Of a DNA stretch of 64,000 bases, positions 8,182 to 16,840 are shown piece by piece. Within the stretch, counting starts at the first letter, position 1. Each line of letters opens with the position of its first letter. The stretch lies in NCBI RefSeq assembly GCF_024622975.1, contig NZ_JANJZT010000006.1, positions 89,102 to 153,101 of the forward strand, read 5' to 3'. The notes under the pieces were generated by a model, which was given only the letters and a program-made list of their open reading frames with translations, searched no databases and was not told the DNA's origin. The position numbers were made by a program, and so were the translations under genes. This stretch comes from Blautia caecimuris. GTDB lineage: Bacteria; Bacillota; Clostridia; Lachnospirales; Lachnospiraceae.

Positions 8182-8709
8182 ATGAAGTTTATTTCCTATA
8201 TTTCCGGGTTTATGATACCGTTTCTTTTATTTTATGTGGTGGGATACGGGCTTCTTTCTAAAAGAGATATATACAGTGACTTTCTGGAAGGTGCAAAAGA
8301 GGGGCTGAAAACAGTAAAAGGTCTGGTTCCGGTGCTGGTCGGTCTTATGACTGCAGTAGGCGTTCTCAGAGCCTCCGGCTTCCTTGATTTTCTGGGGGAA
8401 ATACTGGGAAAGGCAACGTCTGCGGCAGGTATTCCGCCGCAGATCGTTCCTCTTGGAATTGTAAGAATGTTTTCGTCCAGCGCAGCCACGGGACTGCTTC
8501 TGGATATTTTTAAAGAATTTGGGACAGATTCTCCTGTGGGGCTGATGGCTGGTCTGATGCTCAGCTCCACAGAAAGTGTGTTTTACTGCATGAGCGTGTA
8601 TTTTGGCTCTGTGGGTATACAGAAAACAAGATATACTCTTGCAGGCGCACTTGTTGCTACGCTTGCCGGGATGGCAGCTTCCGTGTGGATCGTGACATGT
8701 GTGATGTAA
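8182..8709 (+). CDS. spmB: Spore maturation protein B
   Basis: The 175-residue membrane protein of the nucleoside-recognition/gate family matches SpmB (EGAKEGLKTVKGLVPVLVG; MFSSSAATGLLLDIFKEFG; ESVFYCMSVYFG). It acts with SpmA in spore maturation. Start ATG 8182 follows GGAG at 8173-8176. In most relatives spmA and spmB are adjacent; here about 7.3 kb of metabolic and transport genes separate them, and a defence pair follows directly. Confidence 0.88.
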   Translation: MKFISYISGFMIPFLLFYVVGYGLLSKRDIYSDFLEGAKEGLKTVKGLVPVLVGLMTAVGVLRASGFLDFLGEILGKATSAAGIPPQIVPLGIVRMFSSSAATGLLLDIFKEFGTDSPVGLMAGLMLSSTESVFYCMSVYFGSVGIQKTRYTLAGALVATLAGMAASVWIVTCVM

Positions 8710-8733
8710 TTATCGGACAACAAATAAGAGGGA

Positions 8734-8762
8734 TTGAATTACCTGAAAAAGTGAAATATAAT
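8734..8762 (+). promoter_or_regulatory. Promoter of the Septu-like pair
   Basis: TTGAAT (8734-8739), 17-nt spacer, TATAAT (8757-8762), about 30 nt before the ATPase start. It gives the defence pair its own transcript, independent of spmB. Confidence 0.7.
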
Positions 8763-8794
8763 GAATACTATAGAATTCTGAAGGGAGAATGAAG

Positions 8795-10027
8795 ATGCAG
8801 CATTATATTACAGAAATTAAAATTAATCAGCTGCGGCATTTATCAGATATATCAATTTCATTAAATACAGAAAACAGACAGCACTTGATTATTACGGGTA
8901 AAAATGGTTCGGGAAAGACCTCCCTGCTACTTGCGGTTCAAAAGTATTTGCAGGCTATTAATGACGGAAAATTAAACAGGTTAAATGATATTTATATTCC
9001 CCAAAGCTTGGAATTGGAGGAAAGCCTGAAGGCGGTACAGACAGAAAAAGAAAAATATGAAATAAAACAACAATACAATCTGGGGATGGATTTGATAAAA
9101 AAATACAGAGATGGTGTAGATATCCGCTTTAATGAATCTGAAGATCTGGATGCGCTGTACAGTCAGGGGGAATTTGTGACAGCATTCTTTCCGGCAAACA
9201 GAAAAACAGAAATCCTTCGCTCTCGGGGTGTGGAGGATATTAAACTGAATGAAGCTTACAGCATAAATTCAGAGCCGGGAAAGCTGTTGCACAAATATAT
9301 GGTTCATCTGAAAACACAACAGTCTTATGCCAGAAACGAAGGAGATCTGGAAAATGCGGAAAGAATCCAGGCCTGGTTTGATCGCTTTGTAGATGCGCTG
9401 AAAACCTTACTGGATGCTCCCTCAATTACGCTGGAGTATAATTACAAAGAATATGATTTTAAAATTTGTGAGAAGGGAAGAACGCCGTTTGGTCTGGATG
9501 AATTGTCAGATGGATATTCTTCTGTAATTCATATAGTTTCAGATCTTATGTTAAGAATGGATAAGAACTGGATTCTGGGAAATAAACTCAGTAGTTATGA
9601 TGCAGAGGGAATTGTGCTGATCGATGAACTGGAAACTCATCTTCATATAGAATTGCAGAGAAAAATTTTGCCATTTCTCATAAAATTCTTTCCGAGGATT
9701 CAGTTTATTGTTACAACACATTCTCCGTACATTCTTAACTCAGTTTCGAATGCTAAAGCTTATGATCTGGAACGCTGTATTGAAATGGAAGATTTGTCAT
9801 CCTATTCTGCAGAGGGACTGGCAGAGGGATATTTTGATGCGGATGAGTATTCTGATAAACTGAGAGAAAGGATTTGCAGATATCAGTATCTGAAACAAAA
9901 GGAAGAACTCACTGATGATGAGAGGGCAGAACGGGCAAAGTTGCGTATTGAGCTTAAAAATATTCCCCGTGGCTTGTCCGGTGAAGCAAGAGAGCGGTTT
10001 GAAGAGATTGAAGGAAATGGTTTATGA
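8795..10027 (+). CDS. ptuA: Septu-like ATPase (PtuA-type AAA/ABC ATPase)
   Basis: The 410-residue protein is an SMC/ABC-like ATPase. It has Walker A GKNGSGKT at residues 35-42, a signature-like LSDGYSS segment, Walker B IVLIDELETHLH (Asp277-Glu278) and a switch histidine in FIVTTHSPYIL. Septu defence systems pair such an ATPase with an HNH nuclease, which is exactly the next gene (ATGA overlap). PtuA oligomerises and holds PtuB, restricting phage. It is shorter than several described PtuA proteins, so an Ec78-retron-type or related ATPase is also possible, although no retron RT or msr is visible. GGGAG at 8783-8787 supports ATG 8795 over ATG 8789. Confidence 0.75.
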   Translation: MQHYITEIKINQLRHLSDISISLNTENRQHLIITGKNGSGKTSLLLAVQKYLQAINDGKLNRLNDIYIPQSLELEESLKAVQTEKEKYEIKQQYNLGMDLIKKYRDGVDIRFNESEDLDALYSQGEFVTAFFPANRKTEILRSRGVEDIKLNEAYSINSEPGKLLHKYMVHLKTQQSYARNEGDLENAERIQAWFDRFVDALKTLLDAPSITLEYNYKEYDFKICEKGRTPFGLDELSDGYSSVIHIVSDLMLRMDKNWILGNKLSSYDAEGIVLIDELETHLHIELQRKILPFLIKFFPRIQFIVTTHSPYILNSVSNAKAYDLERCIEMEDLSSYSAEGLAEGYFDADEYSDKLRERICRYQYLKQKEELTDDERAERAKLRIELKNIPRGLSGEARERFEEIEGNGL

Positions 10028-10716
10028 TAAAAATTAAACGCAGAAAAACAGATAAAACAATAAAAGCCATTGAAGCTCTTAAGACTGCAAAAATTAAAAA
10101 CAGTTCTTATAATACTCCGGAGGTTAATGCGGCCCTGCGGGAAATGTTTTATGGAAAATGCTATATCTGTGAAAATAAGCAAACTACGTCGTTTCAGATA
10201 GAGCATTTAATGCCCCATCATGGAAATGTAGATTTAAAATATGATTGGAACAATCTTTTCTGGTCCTGTGCGCATTGTAATAACATTAAGAACGATAAGT
10301 ATACTCCTATTTTGGATTGCACAAAAGAAAACATAGAAGATTTTATTGCTTTTCGTAAAAAAGGATATTTTGGAACAGAAGAGAGACTGATATTTGAAAG
10401 TCTGGATTTTCGTACAGAGACGGAGAATACGGTAAAACTGCTTCAGGAAGTGTATTATGGTTCAACTCCTCAAAAACAGATAGAGGCAAAGGTGTTAAGA
10501 CGGGCACTGAGAAAAGAGCTTTCTGAGTTCAAAGAATATGTTCGGGAATATCAGGAAGAAGAGGATGAGCAGGAAAAAGGGGATTTGAGATGTCTCTTAA
10601 GAAAGGAACTGAGGGACAGCTCTTCCTTTGCGGCATTTAAACGCTGGCTGATCAGAGACAATAAAAATATTTTCCCGGAATTATATGAGGATATAACTGC
10701 ATTACATAAAAATTAA
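10024..10716 (+). CDS. ptuB: Septu-like HNH nuclease (PtuB-type)
   Basis: The 230-residue protein has an N-terminal HNH domain: Cys46-x2-Cys49, Glu60-His61, Asn76-Asn77 and Cys82-x2-Cys85. The zinc cysteines and QIEHL...YDWNNL layout are those of the PtuB family. The C-terminal half is charged and helical. As effector of the pair it would cut nucleic acid once the ATPase is triggered. Its start overlaps the ATPase stop (ATGA), so the two are made together. Both genes are more A+T-rich than the neighbours, consistent with acquisition as a defence cassette. Confidence 0.78.
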   Translation: MIKIKRRKTDKTIKAIEALKTAKIKNSSYNTPEVNAALREMFYGKCYICENKQTTSFQIEHLMPHHGNVDLKYDWNNLFWSCAHCNNIKNDKYTPILDCTKENIEDFIAFRKKGYFGTEERLIFESLDFRTETENTVKLLQEVYYGSTPQKQIEAKVLRRALRKELSEFKEYVREYQEEEDEQEKGDLRCLLRKELRDSSSFAAFKRWLIRDNKNIFPELYEDITALHKN

Positions 10717-10749
10717 ATGAACAGATATAAAATATGGCATAAAACAAAG

Positions 10750-10819
10750 ACACCCTCTGCGGAATGATGTATATGAAATACTAACAAACAATATACTCAT
10801 TCAAACAGGAGGGTGTTTG
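10750..10819. terminator. Hairpin region between ptuB and the convergent reductase gene
   Basis: ACACCCTC (10750-10757) can pair with GAGGGTGT (10809-10816) across 51 nt. Alternatively, CAAACA (10802-10807) pairs with TGTTTG (10814-10819). Neither has a classic T-run, so termination here is plausible but not certain. Confidence 0.35.
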
Positions 10820-10854
10820 CTGTAACTGGTTCCCGGTAGCAGACTTAAACGGTC

Positions 10855-12000
10855 TTAACTAAAAAGCTCCCGGGTTTTCTGCATCCATTCAATGACAGGT
10901 ACGGAGAAGGGGCATCTTTCCTCACAGCCGCCGCATTCCAGGCAGTGGGAGGCATTGGCGTCCAGTGCTTCATAGTGGGCGCGGACTGTGGGGGGAACCT
11001 CCTTCTGCATCCGCGCCAGATCCGCAAGCTTGTTCACCATGGCAATGTCGATTCCGGCAGGGCAGGGAGCGCAGTGACCGCAGTAGGTACACTGTCCTGC
11101 CGCGTAGGCATGCTGGGGAGCGTTTGCAAGTACGCTTGCATAATCTTTTTCCTCATCTGTGGCAGTCTCATAGGCAACTGCCTGATATACGTGTTCAGGT
11201 GAATCGAAGCCGGCCATAACGCTTGCCACAGCCGGGCGGGTCAGCGCATAGTGGAGGCACTGGACAGGTGTAAGCGCAACGCCGAAGGGAGAGGTTTTCG
11301 CATCGAAGAGACGTCCTCCTGCATAGCCCTTCATAACAGTGATTCCCACATTTCCCTGTTCGCAGATACGGTAAAGCTCTTCTCTTTCCGGATCAATACG
11401 GTTCAGGCCGTCCGCGTATTTTTCCACAAAATAATCGTCCAGATTTTCACTTGGAGGCAGAAGGTCAAAGGCCGGGTTGATGCTGAACAGAATCATTTCA
11501 ATTTCGCCATGAAGAGCGGCTGTTTTTGCCACTGTGGGATTGTGGGTACTCATTCCGATGTGGCGGATAGTTCCGGCTTCTTTCAGGTTCCGGACATAGG
11601 CAATAAATTCGCCGGACATGATCTCTTTAAATTCCTCAGGGCTGTCAACAAAGTGGATCATGCCCAGATCAATATAATCAGTCTGCATTCTTGTAAGAAG
11701 ATCCCGGAAAGCTTCATCAACCTTGTCCAGATCTCTGGTACGTTCATACTGGCCGTTCTGCCAGGTGGAACCAATATGTCCCTGAATGATCCATTTGTCC
11801 CTGCAGTCTTTGATGGCATTTCCGATATTGGAGCGGACATTTGGCTCGGACATCCAGCAGTCCAGGATGTTGATGCCCTCTTTCTGACAGACGTCAATGA
11901 TCTCTTTTACCTCTTCTGTGTTGTGGCGTTCCAGCCATTCGCCTCCGAGACCGATCTCACTGACATTGAGACCTGTTTTTCCAAGTGTACGGTACTTCAT
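10855..12000 (-). CDS. Aldo/keto reductase with C-terminal 4Fe-4S ferredoxin domain
   Basis: The 381-residue protein has an N-terminal aldo/keto reductase barrel (MKYRTLGKTGLNVSEIGLGG; IDLGMIHFVDSPEEF; IRHIGMSTHNP). A C-terminal ferredoxin-like module has Cys304/307/310/313 and Cys353/356/359/363, enough for two [4Fe-4S] clusters. Such fusions are common in anaerobes and probably couple NAD(P)H or ferredoxin chemistry to carbonyl reduction. The substrate cannot be told from the sequence. It is transcribed away from plsC's terminator. Confidence 0.82.
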   Translation of the reverse strand: MKYRTLGKTGLNVSEIGLGGEWLERHNTEEVKEIIDVCQKEGINILDCWMSEPNVRSNIGNAIKDCRDKWIIQGHIGSTWQNGQYERTRDLDKVDEAFRDLLTRMQTDYIDLGMIHFVDSPEEFKEIMSGEFIAYVRNLKEAGTIRHIGMSTHNPTVAKTAALHGEIEMILFSINPAFDLLPPSENLDDYFVEKYADGLNRIDPEREELYRICEQGNVGITVMKGYAGGRLFDAKTSPFGVALTPVQCLHYALTRPAVASVMAGFDSPEHVYQAVAYETATDEEKDYASVLANAPQHAYAAGQCTYCGHCAPCPAGIDIAMVNKLADLARMQKEVPPTVRAHYEALDANASHCLECGGCEERCPFSVPVIEWMQKTRELFS

Positions 12001-12023
12001 AATGTTTTCCTCCTTTAAAAATA

Positions 12024-12073
12024 ATGCGGCTCCGGAAAAATCAGCTTTTCAGAGGATTTTGTCCGGACCGCAT
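12024..12073 (-). terminator. Terminator downstream of plsC
   Basis: ATGCGG-c-TCCGGA (12025-12036, one bulged base) pairs with TCCGGACCGCAT (12062-12073). On the minus strand the stem is followed by a T-rich ATTATTTTT run, fitting the end of plsC just before the reductase start. Confidence 0.6.
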
Positions 12074-12085
12074 GTAATGAACAGC

Positions 12086-12826
12086 TTATACAAGCTCTTT
12101 ATTTTTCTTAATTGTTTCCAGAATAATGTTCTGGGTGTATTCTCCAAGATGTCTCTGGTCATTCTTGTCCAGATCCTTTACATAAACGGGCTTGCAGTAT
12201 TCCACGATCACATGACAGGGCTTGATCTTCGGAAAATGTGCCTCAAAGATTTCTGCCGTATTGTTCATGGCAATGGGGATAATGGGACAGCCTGATTTGG
12301 AGGCAATCTTAAAGCTTCCCTCATGGAAGGGAAGAAGCTCTGTTTCGTCCTCTGCCTTATTTCTGGTGCCTTCCGGGAAAATACAGATGGAAATTCCTGA
12401 CTTTACCTTTTCAATGGCAGTGAGGATGGTTTTCAGCCCCTGCTTGATATCCTTACGGTCAAGAAACAGGCAGTGCAGATATTTCATCCAGTTTGACAGA
12501 AGCGGAATCTTTTCCATTTCTTTTTTTGCCACATAGCCGGTGCGGATAGGACAGCGGCTGTAGGTGAGAAGAATGTCAAAATAGCTTCTGTGATTGCCGA
12601 TGTAAAGCACAGGAGTATCTTTTGGGACATTTTCTTCGCCGATCACAGTGATCTTTGTTCCGGCAACCCACAGAATAAATTTAAAAGCGCCCTGGATCAG
12701 CCGGAGAGAACTGATTTCTTTTGTCATGGGAGAGAATTTGCCGATGATCCATTCCACAATAAGAACGGGAATGGAAAGAATCAGAAATCCGATCACAATG
12801 ACAGCAACAAGTAAAAAGCGAATCAT
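12086..12826 (-). CDS. plsC: 1-acyl-sn-glycerol-3-phosphate acyltransferase
   Basis: The 246-residue membrane-bound acyltransferase transfers a second acyl chain to lysophosphatidic acid in phospholipid synthesis. An N-terminal membrane segment (about residues 2-24) is followed by the catalytic NHRSYFD motif (HX4D) and the FPEGTRNK substrate motif. I chose ATG 12826 because an AGAGGT site lies 7 nt upstream. A longer frame to 12928 would run across its own promoter. Confidence 0.88.
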   Translation of the reverse strand: MIRFLLVAVIVIGFLILSIPVLIVEWIIGKFSPMTKEISSLRLIQGAFKFILWVAGTKITVIGEENVPKDTPVLYIGNHRSYFDILLTYSRCPIRTGYVAKKEMEKIPLLSNWMKYLHCLFLDRKDIKQGLKTILTAIEKVKSGISICIFPEGTRNKAEDETELLPFHEGSFKIASKSGCPIIPIAMNNTAEIFEAHFPKIKPCHVIVEYCKPVYVKDLDKNDQRHLGEYTQNIILETIKKNKELV

Positions 12827-12847
12827 AATCGTACCTCTTTCGTATAC

Positions 12848-12873
12848 GGCAGCCCATATCATGTGCGGCTGCC
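12848..12873 (-). promoter_or_regulatory. Hairpin in the plsC 5' leader
   Basis: GGCAGCC (12848-12854) pairs with GGCTGCC (12867-12873). It lies between the plsC promoter and its ribosome site. No role can be assigned. Confidence 0.4.
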
Positions 12874-12884
12874 TTAATAGTAAC

Positions 12885-12913
12885 ATTATACAAATTAAAT
12901 GAAATTGTTGCAA
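12885..12913 (-). promoter_or_regulatory. plsC promoter
   Basis: On the minus strand: TTGCAA (12908-12913), 17-nt spacer, TATAAT (12885-12890). Confidence 0.65.
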
Positions 12914-12969
12914 TAAATCTTTTGGCAATTACATACAATACTTATCAAGGAACGGATTGGGGTGGCATT

Positions 12970-13374
12970 ATGAAAAAGACAGTCCTTCTGGTCTGTTATC
13001 TGATTCTGATTCTGTCTCTGGGAGGCTGCCGGCTGGTGCGCATCGAGGAAGAAAAAAGAACGCCTCTTGAGTATGAGGTGGTGGAACCGGAACAGCTTCC
13101 TGAGGAAGCGGCTTCACTTGTGGAAGAAAAAAAGGCTTCAGAGTTCAGGGTCACATATCAGAGCGGAAAAGAGCTTTATCTGATCAGAGGCTACGGAAAA
13201 CAGATGAGCGGCGGATACAGCATTCAGGTAAAAGAGCTTTCAGCTTCTTCCACAGCTGTATTTTTTGAGACAAAGCTGATGGGTCCCTCTGCAGAAGAAC
13301 AGAGCGGAGCGCCGTCCTATCCGTATATAGCAGTAAAAATACAGTACCGGAAGGAACCGGTACAGTTTCAATAA
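12970..13374 (+). CDS. Lipoprotein with PrcB-like C-terminal domain
   Basis: The 134-residue protein starts with a lipoprotein signal ending in LSLGGC (Cys20). The rest carries a short domain (GYGKQMSGGYSIQVKEL...YPYIAVKI) that resembles the PrcB C-terminal domain, known from a protease-stabilising lipoprotein of spirochaetes. It is expected on the outer face of the membrane. Start ATG 12970 is preferred because it gives a proper signal peptide. It lies just before the SPOCS/LysM gene and may be co-transcribed. Confidence 0.7.
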   Translation: MKKTVLLVCYLILILSLGGCRLVRIEEEKRTPLEYEVVEPEQLPEEAASLVEEKKASEFRVTYQSGKELYLIRGYGKQMSGGYSIQVKELSASSTAVFFETKLMGPSAEEQSGAPSYPYIAVKIQYRKEPVQFQ

Positions 13375-13393
13375 TGACAGGAGGAAAAGAAAA

Positions 13394-14950
13394 GTGGAAT
13401 TAAAAAAAGAAGATATTCAGACGCTGCGGGTAAAAAGCCGGGCAACCAGTCAGGTAACCTTTGATGCTGATTACAATGTTCCGGATGTCAAGCCGGATAT
13501 CGGACGAATGATCCAGAATAAAGGAGAGGTGGAGGTGGAGGAGGTCCGTTTAAATGACGGGCACGCTTTTGTCCGCGGAAGCCTCAATGTAGATCTTCTT
13601 TATGTGGGGGAAGAGGAAGGAAGAGTGTACAGTCTTTCTGCGAAGCTTCCTGTGGAAGAGACACTGAATCTGGAGGGAATTGTAAGCGGAGATAAAATGT
13701 GCCTGAAATGGGAGATCGAGGATCTGAGTCTTCATCTGATCCATTCCAGAAAGCTGAACATAAAGGCAGTAGTGACATTTTATGCAGTTGTGGATGAGCT
13801 GGCAGGAATCCGTCTGCCTGTGGCTGTGGACGATGAAACTGTTTCCGTAAAAAAGAAGCCCATGAAGCTTTTAAGTCTTGCCGTACATAAAAAGGACACT
13901 CTGCGCAAAAAGGAGGAGATTGTTTTATCCTCCAATAAGCCCAATGTAGCAGAGCTTTTGTGGCACACTGCAGAAGTCCGGGGCCTTGATCTTCGGCCTG
14001 AAGAGGACAGAGTAAAGGCAAAGGGAGAGCTGTATGTATTTGTTCTTTATACCGGAGACGATGAGGGAAGGACGCACCAGTGGCTGGAATATTCGGTTCC
14101 GTTTTCCGGGGAGGTGGAGTGTCCGGGATGTACGGCAGATATGATCCCCAATATGGAGGCTGCCGTGATCAGCCAGTCAGTGGAGGTGAAGCCGGATTCT
14201 GACGGGGAGGAACGGCTTCTGATCGCAGATATGGTACTGGAAGTGGATATGAAGCTTTACCGGGAGGAAGAGCATGAGGTGGTCCTGGATGTATATACGC
14301 CTTTGCGCCAGTGTATTCCAAAAGGAAAAACAGAGGCTCTGGAAAGTCTGCTGATCCGGAATTTTTCCAAGTGCAGGCTGTCCGACAGGATCGAAATGAA
14401 GGAAACCAGAGGGAAGATCCTTCAGATCTGTCACAGCCAGGGACAGGTGAAGGTGGATAAAACAAGGATTGTAGAGGGCGGCGTGCAGGTAGACGGTATT
14501 GTTCAGCTTAAAATCCTTTATATTGTGGGAAATGACGATATGCCGTTTTATTCCATGGAGACCATGATTCCCTTTACTCAGACGGTGGAAGCAGGCGGAA
14601 TCACAGAGCAGAGTGTGTATTATCTTCATGCAGATCTGGAACAGCTTGCCACTTCCATGGTGGACAGTGATGAAATAGAGATCAGGGCAACTGTGAGCCT
14701 GAATCTTCTTGTTATGAGCTGCCAGGAAACAATGGTCATAGATAAGGTGGAGGAGCAGCCTCTGGATGAGGAAAAGGTGCGGGCAATGCCGGGAATTACT
14801 GTTTATGTGGTAAAACCGGAAGACTCTCTCTGGGATATCGCAAAGAAATTTTATACTACAGTGGAGGAGATCAGTACAGTCAATGAACTGAAGGACGGAG
14901 AGATCTCTGTGGGGCAGCCTCTGCTCCTTATAAAAAAAGTGGAACAATGA
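13394..14950 (+). CDS. SPOCS (DUF3794) and LysM domain protein, probable spore coat/cortex protein
   Basis: The 518-residue protein consists of repeated DUF3794/SPOCS-type beta domains (around residues 5-130, 160-290 and 310-440). A C-terminal LysM domain at about 466-516 (YVVKPEDSLWDIAKKFYTTVEEI) binds peptidoglycan. Proteins with this architecture in sporulating Firmicutes are associated with spore coats or cortex assembly. The start is GTG 13394, set by AGGAGG at 13379-13384. The gene is well conserved in type, and its exact role is not proven. Confidence 0.8.
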   Translation: MELKKEDIQTLRVKSRATSQVTFDADYNVPDVKPDIGRMIQNKGEVEVEEVRLNDGHAFVRGSLNVDLLYVGEEEGRVYSLSAKLPVEETLNLEGIVSGDKMCLKWEIEDLSLHLIHSRKLNIKAVVTFYAVVDELAGIRLPVAVDDETVSVKKKPMKLLSLAVHKKDTLRKKEEIVLSSNKPNVAELLWHTAEVRGLDLRPEEDRVKAKGELYVFVLYTGDDEGRTHQWLEYSVPFSGEVECPGCTADMIPNMEAAVISQSVEVKPDSDGEERLLIADMVLEVDMKLYREEEHEVVLDVYTPLRQCIPKGKTEALESLLIRNFSKCRLSDRIEMKETRGKILQICHSQGQVKVDKTRIVEGGVQVDGIVQLKILYIVGNDDMPFYSMETMIPFTQTVEAGGITEQSVYYLHADLEQLATSMVDSDEIEIRATVSLNLLVMSCQETMVIDKVEEQPLDEEKVRAMPGITVYVVKPEDSLWDIAKKFYTTVEEISTVNELKDGEISVGQPLLLIKKVEQ

Positions 14951-14953
14951 CTA

Positions 14954-14982
14954 TTGAAATTCCTGTAAAAATCATATAAAAT
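14954..14982 (+). promoter_or_regulatory. ispE promoter
   Basis: TTGAAA (14954-14959), 17-nt spacer, TAAAAT (14977-14982), about 115 nt before the ispE start. Confidence 0.5.
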
Positions 14983-15098
14983 ATTTGCAAAGAATTGTAT
15001 ACAAAGTACAGAAAAAAAACGCTGCTGTCCACAGCTTTTACGGCAGTGCATAATAAAAAGTATAAAAGATAAAGTACGAAAGGACAGAGGAATGGCTT

Positions 15099-15962
15099 AT
15101 GCGTCTTAGGGCAATGGCAAAAATCAATCTTGGACTTGATGTGATCCGCAAAAGGGAGGACGGATATCATGAGGTGCGCATGATCATGCAGACTGTGCGT
15201 ATGTATGATACTCTGGAGATCAGGAAAAAACAGGCACCGGGAATTTCCCTGCGCTCCAACCTGCCCTATGTTCCGTCAGACGAGAGAAATCTTGTCTATA
15301 AGGCTGCAAAGATTCTTATGGATGAATTTCATGTGGAAGAGGGGCTTTCCATGAAGCTTACCAAATCCATTCCCGTAGCAGCAGGAATGGCAGGAGGAAG
15401 TTCGGATGCAGCCGCAGCCTTTGTGGGAGTGAACCGTCTGTTCCGTCTGGGTCTCAGCCAGGAGGAGCTTATGAAAAGGGCTGTTCAGGTAGGGGCAGAC
15501 GTACCTTACTGTGTGATGAGAGGCACTGCCCTGGCAGAGGGGATCGGTGAAAAATTAACGCCTCTGCCGCCAATGCCGGAGTGCTATGTGCTGATCGGAA
15601 AACCGGGCATCAATGTTTCCACAAAAACAGCATATGAAAATCTGAGGCTGGACGCCATTCAGAGACGGCCGGATATTGACGGAATGATCGCGGCTATCCG
15701 AAACCAGGATCTGCGCTCCATAACAGAAAAAATGGAGAATGTATTTGAGCCGGGAATTATGGAAAAATATCCGGTGATCGGCGAGATTGAGAAATTTATG
15801 GAAGAAAGAGGAGCGCTGAAGGCAATGATGAGCGGAAGCGGCCCTACTGTATTTGGTATTTTTGAGGACAGAGAAAAAATGTTTGCCGCATCAGAGGCTC
15901 TGAAAAAGAGCGGTCTGGCAAAAACAGTTTTTGCTTCACGGATCTATAACCGTTCTGAGTAA
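15099..15962 (+). CDS. ispE: 4-diphosphocytidyl-2-C-methyl-D-erythritol kinase
   Basis: The 287-residue GHMP kinase phosphorylates CDP-methylerythritol in the non-mevalonate isoprenoid pathway. The ATP-binding loop PVAAGMAGGSSDAAAA is at residues 92-107 and the C-terminal MSGSGPTVFG motif is present. The start MRLRAMAKINLGLDV is typical of the family; a nearby ATG at 15092 is out of frame and quickly stops. A GntR regulator follows after about 50 nt. Confidence 0.93.
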   Translation: MRLRAMAKINLGLDVIRKREDGYHEVRMIMQTVRMYDTLEIRKKQAPGISLRSNLPYVPSDERNLVYKAAKILMDEFHVEEGLSMKLTKSIPVAAGMAGGSSDAAAAFVGVNRLFRLGLSQEELMKRAVQVGADVPYCVMRGTALAEGIGEKLTPLPPMPECYVLIGKPGINVSTKTAYENLRLDAIQRRPDIDGMIAAIRNQDLRSITEKMENVFEPGIMEKYPVIGEIEKFMEERGALKAMMSGSGPTVFGIFEDREKMFAASEALKKSGLAKTVFASRIYNRSE

Positions 15963-16015
15963 GCGCGCAATTCAGATATTCCGGAGACATCAGTGATAAG
16001 GAGGAAATACAAAGG

Positions 16016-16717
16016 ATGAATGATTTTTCTGTTGATATGAATGAGTATCTGCCGTTGAGAGACGTTGTATTTAATACTTTGCGCAAGGCAATTCTCAAGG
16101 GAGAGCTGAAGCCGGGAGAAAGACTGATGGAGATCGCTCTGGCAGACCGTCTGGGAGTCAGCAGAACTCCGGTCCGTGAAGCCATGCGGAAGCTGGAACT
16201 GGAAGGTCTTGTGGTGATGATCCCCAGAAGAGGCGCTCAGGTTGCAAATATTACAGAAAAGGATCTCAATGATGTTCTGGAGGTTCGCATTGCCCTTGAA
16301 AATCTTTCCATAGAAAAAGCCTGCGCCCGTATGACGGAAGAGCAGTTAGCCCAGCTGTGGGATGCCGCGGAGGAGTTTGAAAAAACAATGGCTGAGGGAA
16401 ATCTGGTAAAGCTTGCAGAGGCAGACGTGGCCTTTCATGAGGTGATCTACCAGTCTTCAGACAACCGCCGTCTGAACCAGGTGCTGAACAATCTCCGGGA
16501 GCAGATTTACAGATATCGTGTAGAGTATCTGAAGGATGAAGAGACAAGGAATCTTCTGGTTAAGGAACACAAGGAGCTTTATGAGGCGATACGGGCAAGA
16601 GATGTAAAAAAAGCCCAGGAGATCTCTTTCCGCCATATAGAAAATCAGAGAGAGGCCATTGTATGCTCTATCCGGGAGGAGACGGAAATCAGGGAAAAGG
16701 CATCCGATCGTAAATAA
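16016..16717 (+). CDS. GntR-family regulator, FadR subgroup (FCD domain)
   Basis: The 233-residue protein has an N-terminal winged helix (residues about 15-80; GERLMEIALADRLGVSRTPVREAMRKLE) and a C-terminal helical FCD ligand-binding domain (FHEVIYQSSDNRRL; FRHIENQREA). FadR-type regulators usually respond to small organic acids. The linked ispE-GntR order is frequent in Lachnospiraceae-like genomes. The target is not evident here. Confidence 0.85.
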   Translation: MNDFSVDMNEYLPLRDVVFNTLRKAILKGELKPGERLMEIALADRLGVSRTPVREAMRKLELEGLVVMIPRRGAQVANITEKDLNDVLEVRIALENLSIEKACARMTEEQLAQLWDAAEEFEKTMAEGNLVKLAEADVAFHEVIYQSSDNRRLNQVLNNLREQIYRYRVEYLKDEETRNLLVKEHKELYEAIRARDVKKAQEISFRHIENQREAIVCSIREETEIREKASDRK

Positions 16718-16739
16718 AACTGAAAAATATGGTTATTCT

Positions 16740-16769
16740 AAGAGAGGTACAAATGGTATCTCTCTTTTT
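16740..16769 (+). terminator. Terminator after the GntR gene
   Basis: AAGAGAGGTAC (16740-16750) pairs with GTATCTCTCTT (16756-16766) with one G-T pair, followed by a T-rich run. Confidence 0.75.
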
Positions 16770-16840
16770 ATTTACCATGATTTAGAGAGTTGGAAGAGGA
16801 AGTGTCCTCTTTTTTGCAGACGATGTAGCAGGAGTTGTAT

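Noticed and set aside
8789..10716. The ATPase/HNH pair as part of a retron (Ec78 type)
   Set aside because: No reverse transcriptase gene or msr/msd-like region is next to it; a free-standing Septu-like pair is simpler.
13584..14947. Long frames on the strand opposite the SPOCS/LysM gene
   Set aside because: They lack ribosome sites and recognisable domains and mirror the codon pattern of the real gene.
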